A DNA stretch of 64,000 bases from Mixophyes australis (lineage: Eukaryota > Chordata > Amphibia > Anura > Limnodynastidae). The DNA lies in NCBI GenBank assembly GCA_036250195.1, contig JAVHZZ010000002.1, positions 279,702,960 through 279,766,959 of the forward strand. Direction: 5' to 3'. A program made the position numbers and the translations under genes. Positions 32,801-43,676 of the stretch are shown one piece after another (the first letter of the stretch is position 1; the number at the start of each line of letters is the position of its first letter). The notes under the pieces are model-generated. The model did not search any database and had not been told where the DNA came from. It saw only the letters and a list, made by a program, of their open reading frames with translations.

Positions 32801-33112
32801 GCTTCCCTTCGGATTCATAATACATTCCATATTTCTCTGCTGAAACCACTCATTCTCAACAAATTTTCCAGTAAATCCTCTCCATCTCCTCCAGTCAAGA
32901 CCATTCGTGGTGAAGAATTCCTAGTTGAACGCATTCTGGAATCTCGCATATCTAGAGGTAAACGCAAATTTCTTATTCATTGGAAAGGCTATGGCCCGGA
33001 GAAAAGATCTTGGGTCTGTGAAGAGGATATTCATGCTCCACGTCTGCTGGCGAAATTTCTGCAGGATTCTTGCACCACCCGCAAGAGAGAGGGGGAGGAT
33101 ACTGTCAGGTGC
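29816..33112 (+). pseudogene. Element D pol: protease to chromodomain, broken
   Basis: Order of domains as in B. The protease site reads VDSASAGNF (about 29938-29965), with Ala in place of the conserved Gly of D-S-G. RT covers 30400-31100, with YLDDILIFSQDL at about 30890. RNase H lies at 31330-31720 (FLEVDASSVGIEAVLSQ). Integrase lies at 31840-32480 (HNAKFAGHAG; CEVCAQHK; MDFITDL; ISDRG), and the chromodomain at 32915-33060 (ERILESRISRG; FLIHWKGYG). Stops include TAA at 30655-30657, 30855-30857, 31498-31500 and 32342-32344, and the frame changes near 31220 and 32590. Non-functional. Confidence 0.88.
33084..33102 (+). promoter_or_regulatory. Polypurine tract of element D
   Basis: AGAGAGAGGGGGAGGAT then AC directly before the right LTR. 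The same tract precedes the left LTR (28234-28251) in fragment D'. Confidence 0.8.
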
Positions 33113-33743
33113 CGCCTCCGCACCTCCGCTGGGTGCTGGAGACGGACACCCTCTGCCCGGAAGAGACGTCCCGTTGCTCAACGGGACGCGATCACGTGAC
33201 CGCAGCGCTCACGCATGCGTGATGTGCCGATTCAGTTGCTAGGCAACCCAGACGCTTCCCGGCGATCAGCTGAGACTGATCGCCGGAACTTCCTCGATAG
33301 GGCTTCCTGTCTGCCACTATTTAAACTCCACTCTGGCACCATTAGTAAGCCAGAGTATTGGTTCTAACCAGCTCCAGAATTTAGTTTATATTCCTGTTCC
33401 TGACCTCCTGTGTATTTGACTCCTTGGCTTGTTTGACCTCTCTTCCGGATATCCCTTGTACTTCACTGCCCGCACTGGTATTCACCTTTGGACCGTTCCT
33501 GACTACTCTTGCCTACTCTCCCTGGTACCTCGCTTCCTTGGTTTCGACTCGGCCTGTCTGACTACCCTCTATTGCTGCACTGGTGACTTCCTGGGAGAAC
33601 CGCGACCTGCACATCGCATGCAGCAAAGCCCAAACCTCCTTGCGGGGGTCCCTGGTGAACACCGGTGGTGTGTTAGACTCCACGCCTCTCAGGTTAGTAG
33701 CGCTAATACCAGTCAGTGATATTCCTTGTGTAAAAGTGTGACA
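33103..33743 (+). repeat. Right LTR of element D
   Basis: 641 bp. Primer donor GCCAGAGTATT at 33349-33359, U5 block at about 33638-33662. Ends GTGTGACA. Confidence 0.92.
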
Positions 33744-34039
33744 CCTAGGATCTGTACAGTTTAGCGCTACACCAACAGGGCGCGGAGTCTAACAAGCAGA
33801 CTGTGTTCACCAGGAACCGCCGCAAAGCAGTATGGTCTTAGCTGTGTCTGCTCGCAGGTCGCGGCCCCTGTCAGACTACTGAACGAGACCCTCTTGGGAA
33901 GTCATGAGAAAAAGTAATAGTTGGATTACCGGAACAGCTGAAGGAACGTCAGCTCCGTAGACCGAGGATGGATCAGTAGATATTAGTTGGAGCATGAGCT
34001 CAGAAGACCAGCAGGTAGGATAGCAGGTACATCAGTATA

Positions 34040-34256
34040 GTGTCAGCTTTGCAGACGAGTAAAGTAGTAGGTACTTGAGTAGAGTGTCAGCTTTGCAGAC
34101 GAGTAAAGTAGAGTAGTCGGTACCTGAGTGGAGTGTCAGCTTTGCAGACGAGTAAAGTAGAGTAGTCGGTACCTGAGTGGAGTGTCAGCTTTGCAGATGA
34201 GTAGAGTAGCAGGTACTTGAGTAGAGTGTCAGCTTTGCAGACAAGTAAAGTAGAGT
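34040..34256. repeat. 44/49-bp minisatellite in LTR E (left part)
   Basis: Units starting GTGTCAGCTTTGCAGACGAG alternate between 44 and 49 bp. About five copies lie here and about two more continue at 54481-54580. The PLE array is inserted within one unit. Confidence 0.85.
34244..34256. repeat. Target-site duplication of the PLE array (left)
   Basis: AGTAAAGTAGAGT, repeated at 54481-54493 on the other side of the array. The minisatellite itself contains this word in several units, so the exact length (13-14 nt) is ambiguous. Confidence 0.75.
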
Positions 34257-36395
34257 ACACCTATTGAAAAGAAAAGTTGACTGCACCAGGTGTACCATTA
34301 AACCTCCTCTTATTGTATGAATACCTCTTTCACCGTTAATATGGAGAAAATAACTTTATTAAGGAGGGGTGCACCCGGTCAAAGATTTGTAATAACCTTT
34401 TAGAAAGAAGAAAAAGAAATGACCATCTGGGGCACTCATAAATGGATGTAAACATATATATTTTAATTATATTTATATGTTGAAAGTAATAAAATTAATC
34501 TTTATTGGTATCTGATTAAAAACAATTGTCTAATAGCGAAATATAAAAGGTGATAATGGAAACATTGATTGTTATAAACATAAATTCAGTTAAGATAGAC
34601 AAAAAATTGTCTAGCCGCGAGGCTACCCGTGTATCTTAGGACTTATTCAAAGGAATTCTGTAATAGATCCACCTTATTAAGTATTGCAACACTCCTAATT
34701 TAAATATAAATGCTTCGTGTTGCCTCTGTTATTACACTTGATAAATATATACTCATAGATCGGATTCAGCAATGAATGGTATAGAATCAGATTGTCCCAC
34801 TAAACCCTTACTAGTTATAAGAGGTTTTAATTAGCTCCTAATAGTCAGTTCATAGATTGTCCTTATGAATGCTTGTTATTACTTCTGTTTTTCTACCTTT
34901 GTATTCTCTCATATACAAATCCAGCAGTAGGTAATATTGGTTATAATAAACTCTTAGATCCCTTATAGGGTGTTAATGATTTAACAATCTAATACTAGTA
35001 GGCTCGTGAATTTATGAGGAAGGATATCCTACCTCAAAGACCTACTAGCTGGCTACATATGAGGATAATTAGGACATCAGAGGAGCTACACATAGACCTT
35101 AGACTCTAGGATATTGGGCTTGACCTGGGACTTCCTATATAGATTGATCCCATGAAATGGATCTAGATTGCTATCTATATCATCCCCTGGATCTCTACCG
35201 CTGACCGCTATAATAGCTCCACTATCTACTGCTTCAGAGGCACACGCTAAATGAATTATTGAAGGAATTGACACGAGTAGCGAGCGCGGCGTCCGCCGAC
35301 GCGCGTTTCGCTAGTAGCTTTGACAAGGCAAGCCGATATCACGGCTGGAGGGAGTATATAAAGAAGAGAGCCCTCCCACAAAATGACGTGTACTTGACAA
35401 CGTTGTAGCAACCGAGGTTGCATGGAATGAACTTCAGGAAATGACTGTTCACTTAACTCCCCTTGATGACAACTTCCTTAGTAACGCTATAGCAACCATC
35501 GGGTTGCTGAGGAAATCTTTTCACGATATTGTTGTATTATTTGAGAGAGAAGGCAAGAGAAAGGAGGAAACATCAAGCTGCTAATCTTCATATTTGATCA
35601 CAGTTAAGGTGGAATACATTTTACATATAACGAAATATCCTCCGCAGTAAAGCGGATAAAATTCATGATAACATAATTCATCTGAGGGTGTGCAATGTAA
35701 ATGGATCAAAATCCATATCGAAGGCTTGATACAGATAAGTGAGTAATATAAATTTTATATTGAAGGTCTCAACTTTCATTAGGTGTATACTTGTTAGTTG
35801 CACTTAGGATTAAAGTTTCAATAATCCACATAATTGATTTTATAAATAATTCCTCTGTTATTCTCCAAGCTTGAGCATTTGAAAATTGTAAGTATGTATA
35901 ATAAAAACAGTTCCTGGAATTTCCATCCAAATCTAGTGTGTGGATACATGGTGTATAAATTAACCCTGATGGGTAAGTGACACCTCCTATATTGTGAAGT
36001 GTAAAATAGACAAATATAAAAGCTAATATTATTACCAATCAAACTGAATGATAATGTGATGCGTGACTGATATTCCTCATACTCAATGTGAATAATATAT
36101 ATTAAATTTGTTATTTGAGATAGGGTCAGATCAAAAATGCCCTAAAGATTGAGTGTCAATTCTAAATACCATCAATTGTGTTAAGACGATCCAAACCGGA
36201 CCGAGGTTTAAACATAATAATTAAAGTGAACAAAACATAAATAAAAGTGAAAATAAAAATGAAAATAGATAATATAAAGATGCCCATAAATAATATCATT
36301 TAGACATAGGTATTATTAGTAAGGGTTATTCCAGGTTTCTCAACTCTAAAGAAGGGGGGGGAAATTTTTGGTTTTGTTTAAATGAACAAATGTAC

Positions 36396-38681
36396 TCAAT
36401 CCAAAAATACAGAGTAGTTGCTGTGGTCATTCAGACCATACGGAACCATACTGCCCATCATGAAAATTAGTTTAGTTTCTTCACGTAGTAGCTCACTGTT
36501 AATGTCACCTCCCCTCAGACCTAGATTTATCTGTTTCATCGCGAAGGCTGTTAAAGCCTTCGGATCACTGCGGTGATATTTTAAAAAATGTTTAGCAACC
36601 ACTGTTATCTGTTTCAGATTGGCTTTGTCACTGGCAGCCCTCCTGATGTTCCCCAAATGTTCCAAGACACGTTTTTTGAAGGGTCTGCTCGTCATGCCTA
36701 TGTATACCAAATTGCAAGGACATGATAGGCAATAAATGACATTGATTGAATTACAGTTGAGAAATTTAGCGATTTTCCATGTCTTGCCAAATTTGTCCCT
36801 ATACTCCTTGGTCTGCTGCATATTGGGACAGGCTTTGCATGAACCGCATTTGAAAAAACCATTGGGAATTTTGCCTGAACTTTTTTTCGGAGTTAAGAAG
36901 CTATGTACTAATTGGTCTCTTAAATTTTTTGATCTTCTCCAAGTAATGGAGACTCTATCCTCTAATGATTCTCTCAGATCTTTATCCAATTTTAGAACAT
37001 GCCAGTGTCTCTGTAATATCCGTGTGATAGTTCTCCATTCTGCACAGAAAGTTCCTATTACTCGTAATTTACTGTTCCGACTATCTGTTGGACCTTTTTT
37101 GATTGTCTGATGTATAAGAGCATCTCTTGTGTATTTGGACACATTATTTTCAGCAGTTTTGATAGTATTGGCATCATACCCCCTCTTTTTTAATCTGTAT
37201 TTTAATTCAGATGATCTCTGTTTGTAAGTCTGTTCATCTGAGCAGTTCCTCTTTGTTCTTAATAATTCTGCTTTTGGGATTCCTGAGATCACTGATGGAA
37301 AGTGGGAACTAGACGCATGTAGTAAACTGTTCGTGGCTGTTTCTTTCCTGAACATGTCAGTATGTAATCTACCATCTTCAGTTATGGATATAGTTAAATC
37401 CAGAAAATTGATGGATACACTCTGGATATCAGCTGTTAATCTCAGATTAAGATCATTCTTGTTTAATAAATCAGTAAATTCATGGAATAGTTCAAAACTA
37501 CCATCCCATAGAATGATCACATCGTCTATGTATCTAAGCCATAATAATATATGGTCAGAATATTTCTCATTCTGCTGCTGGAAAACTACTTCCTTCTCCC
37601 ACCAGCCAAGATATAAGTTAGCATAGGTGGGAGCGCAAGCAGTTCCCATCGCAGTCCCCCTGATTTGTAGATAGAATTTTTCTTCAAACACAAAATAGTT
37701 CTTAGTTAATACAAATCTAAGAAGTGTAATTACAAATGTTGTAAGGTCGGTGTTTTTCTCCATCCCTAGAAAATAGTCTACAGCATGTAGTCCATTATCA
37801 TGTGCTATATTCGTATACAGGGATTCTATGTCATATGACGCCAATTTAGTGGTTGCGTTAACATTAATGTTGTCAAGTTTGGACAGAACATCTTTAGTAT
37901 CTCTAATATAGGAATCCAGGCTAATAACATGTTTCCGAAGATGATAGTCGATAAATCTACTGGCTTTTTCAGTCAGGCTGCCATTCCCTGATACTATCGG
38001 TCTACCCGGGGGTAGCCGTTCGTTCTTATGAATTTTTGGCAACATGTACAGTGTGGCAATTCTAGGGTTGGTGACCTTGAGAAATTCGTAATCTGATTTA
38101 GAGATTACATTACTTTGATGGGCATGACCAATAATGTTATTGTAACTAATAAGAAAATTTGCAGTTGGATTGAATAGAATTTGTTTATAACAATCCTTAT
38201 TGTTCAATTGTCGATAAACTTCATCAAGATACATTGATTTTGGCCACAATACTACATTGCCCCCTTTATCCGAGGGCTTAATCACAACATCTTCCCATTG
38301 GGACATCTCTCTCAGTGCCTTCATTTCATCTTTATTTAAATTTCCATCCCGTGATTTAAACTGTTTAGTTTCAAAGAGAAGTTTGTCCAAATCCTTGGAG
38401 ACTAATTCTCTGAAAATTTCTACTTGTGGACAGATCGATGAATCAGGAAAGAAAGTGGATCTAGGTTTGATATTAGGTAACCTCACAAAGTCAGATATCT
38501 CAGTAGTGGTAGTAATCTCACTATCTTCCACATTGCATTGATACAGTTCTTCTAAAATGGATAGAACCTGTTTGTCTTCTTCAGTATCAAGAGAGGTACT
38601 ATTTACCATAGGTATTGCTGTATCTTCCAGATTAGGGATAATCTCCTCCCTTTGTTTAACTTTGAAGAATTTATTGAGCAA
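36396..38681 (-). CDS. PLE RT-GIY-YIG endonuclease ORF2, copy 1
   Basis: Same 761-codon frame as the plus-strand copy at 44660-46945, described there in full. Here it lies on the minus strand, with all motifs intact (YIDD, GIY-YIG) and the LPPGRPIV block unmutated. The frame is open upstream to the G8 run (C8 on the plus strand, near 38922-38930). Confidence 0.9.
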   Translation of the reverse strand: MLNKFFKVKQREEIIPNLEDTAIPMVNSTSLDTEEDKQVLSILEELYQCNVEDSEITTTTEISDFVRLPNIKPRSTFFPDSSICPQVEIFRELVSKDLDKLLFETKQFKSRDGNLNKDEMKALREMSQWEDVVIKPSDKGGNVVLWPKSMYLDEVYRQLNNKDCYKQILFNPTANFLISYNNIIGHAHQSNVISKSDYEFLKVTNPRIATLYMLPKIHKNERLPPGRPIVSGNGSLTEKASRFIDYHLRKHVISLDSYIRDTKDVLSKLDNINVNATTKLASYDIESLYTNIAHDNGLHAVDYFLGMEKNTDLTTFVITLLRFVLTKNYFVFEEKFYLQIRGTAMGTACAPTYANLYLGWWEKEVVFQQQNEKYSDHILLWLRYIDDVIILWDGSFELFHEFTDLLNKNDLNLRLTADIQSVSINFLDLTISITEDGRLHTDMFRKETATNSLLHASSSHFPSVISGIPKAELLRTKRNCSDEQTYKQRSSELKYRLKKRGYDANTIKTAENNVSKYTRDALIHQTIKKGPTDSRNSKLRVIGTFCAEWRTITRILQRHWHVLKLDKDLRESLEDRVSITWRRSKNLRDQLVHSFLTPKKSSGKIPNGFFKCGSCKACPNMQQTKEYRDKFGKTWKIAKFLNCNSINVIYCLSCPCNLVYIGMTSRPFKKRVLEHLGNIRRAASDKANLKQITVVAKHFLKYHRSDPKALTAFAMKQINLGLRGGDINSELLREETKLIFMMGSMVPYGLNDHSNYSVFLD

Positions 38682-38830
38682 TAACTTCCTAGAGAATAGT
38701 ACTAGATCTTTTTCCCATGCAAATCTATTTAAATACTGGGTAGGGGAGAAGGAGAGACCTTTACTTAATAATGTAACCTGTGTGGAGGTAAGGGTTCTGT
38801 TAGATAAATTAATAACCCTAAGGGAGTCTT

Positions 38831-39664
38831 CTAATATCTGGTTCGTCTGAAGTTTCTCCTCATAGCCGGTTGGTTCCCCTGTTCCTCCATCTCCTTTCTT
38901 TTTCTGTCCCTTAAACTTCTTCCCCCCCCTCCGAATTTGGTAGAACTTTCCTGTCCTCCTCTGTCTCTGTGTCTGGCACCCAATTCTAAAAAATCCCTCG
39001 TCGATGTTAAATCTCTTGTTTCATTAGGACCATATCGATCAGAAGTTTCATTTTCAGATGAATCTGGTTCAGAGGTACTATAAGTTGGTGTCTTCTTAAA
39101 TGATTTTTTGGTATACCATCTAAAAACCTTATTTTGTGCATAATCATCTTTATCTCGGGAGAATTTATTACGTTTCTTCTCCACAATGGTACTCTCAAAG
39201 AGATCCAAATCTTTTTTCAATTTTTCATAAGCTTTCTGAAAGGGTTCAAGTCCCTCAAAGTTCTTCAACTTCTCTCCCAGTACAGAAATCTCAAGTGCAT
39301 ATTTTTCCAATAAGATATTATCATGTCTCACCAAGATGTTAATCAGTTCATTGGAACATTTGGTTAGTGAATTTTCCCACTCCTTTCTCAGCTCTTCATT
39401 AATAAGATCAAAAGCTGGATATAACTTTGGTCTCAGCCCTCTGGGAATCATGTTCTGCTTAGTATAATTGCAGAACATGGTTTTATTCCAGAAGGTTTTT
39501 ACTTGTTTAAACATAATAGTCTTTAATTCAAAAAGATCCTGTGTCCAACCTCTTGTAGTTGTGGGGTGGCCTGAAATATTATCAGCCAAAAAGTCAATAT
39601 CCCCATCTGACTGCCATTTCTCTTGTCTCTTAGAAAGCTCTCCACTTAGACTGAAATTAGCCAT
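38831..39664 (-). CDS. PLE ORF1 (N-terminal region), copy 1
   Basis: 277-codon frame identical in content to the plus-strand ORF1 at 43677-44510, starting MANFSLSGELSKRQEKW. Described under that copy. Confidence 0.88.
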   Translation of the reverse strand: MANFSLSGELSKRQEKWQSDGDIDFLADNISGHPTTTRGWTQDLFELKTIMFKQVKTFWNKTMFCNYTKQNMIPRGLRPKLYPAFDLINEELRKEWENSLTKCSNELINILVRHDNILLEKYALEISVLGEKLKNFEGLEPFQKAYEKLKKDLDLFESTIVEKKRNKFSRDKDDYAQNKVFRWYTKKSFKKTPTYSTSEPDSSENETSDRYGPNETRDLTSTRDFLELGARHRDRGGQESSTKFGGGGRSLRDRKRKEMEEQGNQPAMRRNFRRTRY

Positions 39665-39793
39665 AATTTATTAAACTTTTATTATATTGTATTGTTAATT
39701 AGAATAATATCTAGTGTTATTTATTATAACAAAACACCTGTGCTAGTCTGGAAAAGGGTGGGCAGAGACCACCTTGGATATAGCATCCAGTAT

Positions 39794-42700
39794 ACACCTA
39801 TTGAAAAGAAAAGTTGACTGCACCAGGTGTACCATTAAACCTCCTCTTATTGTATGAATACCTCTTTCACCGTTAATATGGAGAAAATAACTTTATTAAG
39901 GAGGGGTGCACCCGGTCAAAGATTTGTAATAACCTTTTAGAAAGAAGAAAAAGAAATGACCATCTGGGGCACTCATAAATGGATGTAAACATATATATTT
40001 TAATTATATTTATATGTTGAAAGTAATAAAATTAATCTTTATTGGTATCTGATTAAAAACAATTGTCTAATAGCGAAATATAAAAGGTGATAATGGAAAC
40101 ATTGATTGTTATAAACATAAATTCAGTTAAGATAGACAAAAAATTGTCTAGCCGCGAGGCTACCCGTGTATCTTAGGACTTATTCAAAGGAATTCTGTAA
40201 TAGATCCACCTTATTAAGTATTGCAACACTCCTAATTTAAATATAAATGCTTCGTGTTGCCTCTGTTATTACACTTGATAAATATATACTCATAGATCGG
40301 ATTCAGCAATGAATGGTATAGAATCAGATTGTCCCACTAAACCCTTACTAGTTATAAGAGGTTTTAATTAGCTCCTAATAGTCAGTTCATAGATTGTCCT
40401 TATGAATGCTTGTTATTACTTCTGTTTTTCTACCTTTGTATTCTCTCATATACAAATCCAGCAGTAGGTAATATTGGTTATAATAAACTCTTAGATCCCT
40501 TATAGGGTGTTAATGATTTAACAATCTAATACTAGTATGCTCGTGAATTTATGAGGAAGGATATCCTACCTCAAAGACCTACTAGCTGGCTACATATGAG
40601 GATAATTAGGACATCAGAGGAGCTACACATAGACCTTAGACTCTAGGATATTGGGCTTGACCTGGGACTTCCTATATAGATTGATCCCATGAAATGGATC
40701 TAGATTGCTATCTATATCATCCCCTGGATCTCTACCGCTGACCACTATAATAGCTCCACTATCTACTGCTTCAGAGGCACACGCTAAATGAATTATTGAA
40801 GGAATTGACACGAGTAGCGAGCGCGGCGTCCGCCGACGCGCGTTTCGCTAGTAGCTTTGACAAGGCAAGCCGATATCACGGCTGGAGGGAGTATATAAAG
40901 AAGAGAGCCCTCCCACAAAATGACGTGTACTTGACAACGTTGTAGCAACCGAGGTTGCATGGAATGAACTTCAGGAAATGACTGTTCACTTAACTCCCCT
41001 TGATGACAACTTCCTTAGTAACGCTATAGCAACCATCGGGTTGCTGAGGAAATCTTTTCACGATATTGTTGTATTATTTGAGAGAGAAGGCAAGAGAAAG
41101 GAGGAAACATCAAGCTGCTAATCTTCATATTTGATCACAGTTAAGGTGGAATACATTTTACATATAACGAAATATCCTCCGCAGTAAAGCGGATAAAATT
41201 CATGATAACATAATTCATCTGAGGGTGTGCAATGTAAATGGATCAAAATCCATATCGAAGGCTTGATACAGATAAGTGAGTAATATAAATTTTATATTGA
41301 AGGTCTCAACTTTCATTAGGTGTATACTTGTTAGTTGCACTTAGGATTAAAGTTTCAATAATCCACATAATTGATTTTATAAATAATTCCTCTGTTATTC
41401 TCCAAGCTTGAGCATTTGAAAATTGTAAGTATGTATAATAAAAACAGTTCCTGGAATTTCCATCCAAATCTAGTGTGTGGATACATGGTGTATAAATTAA
41501 CCCTGATGGGTAAGTGACACCTCCTATATTGTGAAGTGTAAAATAGACAAATATAAAAGCTAATATTATTACCAATCAAACTGAATGATAATGTGATGCG
41601 TGACTGATATTCCTCATACTCAATGTGAATAATATATATGAAATTTGTTATTTGAGATAGGGTCAGATCAAAAATGCCCTAAAGATTGAGTGTCAATTCT
41701 AAATACCATCAATTGTGTTAAGACGATCCAAACCGGACCGAGGTTTAAACATAATAATTAAAGTGAACAAAACATAAATAAAAGTGAAAATAAAAATGAA
41801 AATAGATAATATAAAGATGCCCATAAATAATATCATTTAGACATAGGTATTATTAGTAAGGGTTATTCCAGGTTTCTCAACTCTAAAGAAGGGGGGGGGA
41901 ATTTTTGGTTTTGTTTAAATGAACAAATGTACTCAATCCAAAAATACAGAGTAGTTGCTGTGGTCATTCAGACCATACGGAACCATACTGCCCATCATGA
42001 AAATTAGTTTAGTTTCTTCACGTAGTAGCTCACTGTTAATGTCACCTCCCCTCAGACCTAGATTTATCTGTTTCATCGCGAAGGCTGTTAAAGCCTTCGG
42101 ATCACTGCGGTGATATTTTAAAAAATGTTTAGCAACCACTGTTATCTGTTTCAGATTGGCTTTGTCACTGGCAGCCCTCCTGATGTTCCCCAAATGTTCC
42201 AAGACACGTTTTTTGAAGGGTCTGCTCGTCATGCCTATGTATACCAAATTGCAAGGACATGATAGGCAATAAATGACATTGATTGAATTACAGTTGAGAA
42301 ATTTAGCGATTTTCCATGTCTTGCCAAATTTGTCCCTATACTCCTTGGTCTGCTGCATATTGGGACAGGCTTTGCATGAACCGCATTTGAAAAAACCATT
42401 GGGAATTTTGCCTGAACTTTTTTTCGGAGTTAAGAAGCTATGTACTAATTGGTCTCTTAAATTTTTTGATCTTCTCCAAGTAATGGAGACTCTATCCTCT
42501 AATGATTCTCTCAGATCTTTATCCAATTTTAGAACATGCCAGTGTCTCTGTAATATCCGTGTGATAGTTCTCCATTCTGCACAGAAAGTTCCTATTACTC
42601 GTAATTTACTGTTCCGACTATCTGTTGGACCTTTTTTGATTGTCTGATGTATAAGAGCATCTCTTGTGTATTTGGACACATTATTTTCAGCAGTTTTGAT

Positions 42701-42986
42701 AGTATTGGCATCATACCCCCTCTTTTTTAATCTGTATTTTAATTCAGATGATCTCTGTTTGTAAGTCTGTTCATCTGAGCAGTTCCTCTTTGTTCTTAAT
42801 AATTCTGCTTTTGGGATTCCTGAGATCACTGATGGAAAGTGGGAACTAGACGCATGTAGTAAACTGTTCGTGGCTGTTTCTTTCCTGAACATGTCAGTAT
42901 GTAATCTACCATCTTCAGTTATGGATATAGTTAAATCCAGAAAATTGATGGATACACTCTGGATATCAGCTGTTAATCTCAGATTA
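39794..42986 (-). mobile_element. PLE unit 2 (minus), 5'-truncated
   Basis: 3193 bp of the 3' part of a unit, directly tandem and upstream (in element sense) of unit 1. It begins within ORF2, so only the last 319 codons remain (42892-41933, starting near DMFRKETATN): the C-terminal linker and the GIY-YIG domain. The sequence stops at CAGATTA, where the plus-strand fragment begins. It serves as the pseudo-LTR of unit 1. Confidence 0.9.
41933..42892 (-). pseudogene. PLE ORF2 C-terminal fragment
   Basis: 319 codons of ORF2 without the RT catalytic core. It contains the CGSCKACP zinc-finger-like linker and the GIY-YIG nuclease (IYCLSC...VYIGMTSRPFKKR). It was truncated by the inversion junction at 42986. 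No start signal of its own is evident. Confidence 0.9.
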
Positions 42987-42990
42987 TAAC
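42984..42990. other. Inversion junction at the centre of the PLE array
   Basis: Minus-oriented unit 2 meets plus-oriented sequence here. TTA (42984-42986) fits both partners: the ORF2 region (CAGATTA) and the 3' region (CTTATAACTAG, compare 48521-48530). The join thus has 3-nt microhomology. Confidence 0.85.
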
Positions 42991-43547
42991 TAGTAAGGGT
43001 TTAGTGGGACAATCTGATTCTATACCATTCATTGCTGAATCCGATCTATGAGTATATATTTATCAAGTGTAATAACAGAGGCAACACGAAGCATTTATAT
43101 TTAAATTAGGAGTGTTGCAATACTTAATAAGGTGGATCTATTACAGAATTCCTTTGAATAAGTCCTAAGATACACGGGTAGCCTCGCGGCTAGACAATTT
43201 TTTGTCTATCTTAACTGAATTTATGTTTATAACAATCAATGTTTCCATTATCACCTTTTATATTTCGCTATTAGACAATTGTTTTTAATCAGATACCAAT
43301 AAAGATTAATTTTATTACTTTCAACATATAAATATAATTAAAATATATATGTTTACATCCATTTATGAGTGCCCCAGATGGTCATTTCTTTTTCTTCTTT
43401 CTAAAAGGTTATTACAAATCTTTGACCGGGTGCACCCCTCCTTAATAAAGTTATTTTCTCCATATTAACGGTGAAAGAGGTATTCATACAATAAGAGGAG
43501 GTTTAATGGTACACCTGGTGCAGTCAACTTTTCTTTTCAATAGGTGT
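42987..43547 (+). mobile_element. PLE 3'-end fragment (plus)
   Basis: About 561 bp equal to 48524-49084, i.e. only the end of a unit, placed in tandem before the full unit at 43548. Non-coding. Confidence 0.88.
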
Positions 43548-43676
43548 ATACTGGATGCTATATCCAAGGTGGTCTCTGCCCACCCTTTTCCAGACTAGCA
43601 CAGGTGTTTTGTTATAATAAATAACACTAGATATTATTCTAATTAACAATACAATATAATAAAAGTTTAATAAATT

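Larger units (their letters stand above)
28252..33743 (+). mobile_element. Chromodomain Ty3/gypsy element D
   Basis: LTR-internal-LTR, plus strand: LTRs at 28252-28879 (628 bp) and 33103-33743 (641 bp), both TGTCAGGTGCC...GTGTGACA. The internal region encodes gag, protease, RT, RNase H, integrase and chromodomain, but with many stops and frameshifts. The family is related to B (similar gag, primer design and U5 block) but clearly distinct in sequence. CCTAG follows the 3' LTR. No matching left duplication exists because another D-family internal fragment precedes the left LTR, so the locus is a partial tandem. Confidence 0.92.
33753..34256 (-). mobile_element. Reverse-oriented chromovirus LTR (E), left part
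   Basis: The minus strand of this stretch ends in CTGTACA and carries the U5 block at 33803-33827 (minus TTTGCGGCGGTTCCTGGTGA) followed by TTAGACTCCGCGCCC, like LTRs B and D. It continues after the PLE array at 54481-54824, where its minus-strand start TGTCACTCGCCGG and a TATAAAAC box are found. Total about 850 bp. No internal region and no clear target duplication were found. Confidence 0.7.
34257..39793 (-). mobile_element. PLE full unit 1 (minus)
   Basis: Complete 5537-bp unit read on the minus strand, with ORF1 at 39664-38831, ORF2 at 38681-36396 (open upstream of its listed start), a 3' region of about 2.1 kb, and the hammerhead-like fold at 35270-35330. Confidence 0.9.

Noticed and set aside
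34040..34256. Possible host enhancer repeat
   Set aside because: The repeats lie within an LTR and continue on the other side of the PLE array; best explained as an LTR minisatellite.
36736..37110. 124-codon open frame antisense to PLE ORF2
   Set aside because: Shadow of the RT gene on the opposite strand; no independent support.
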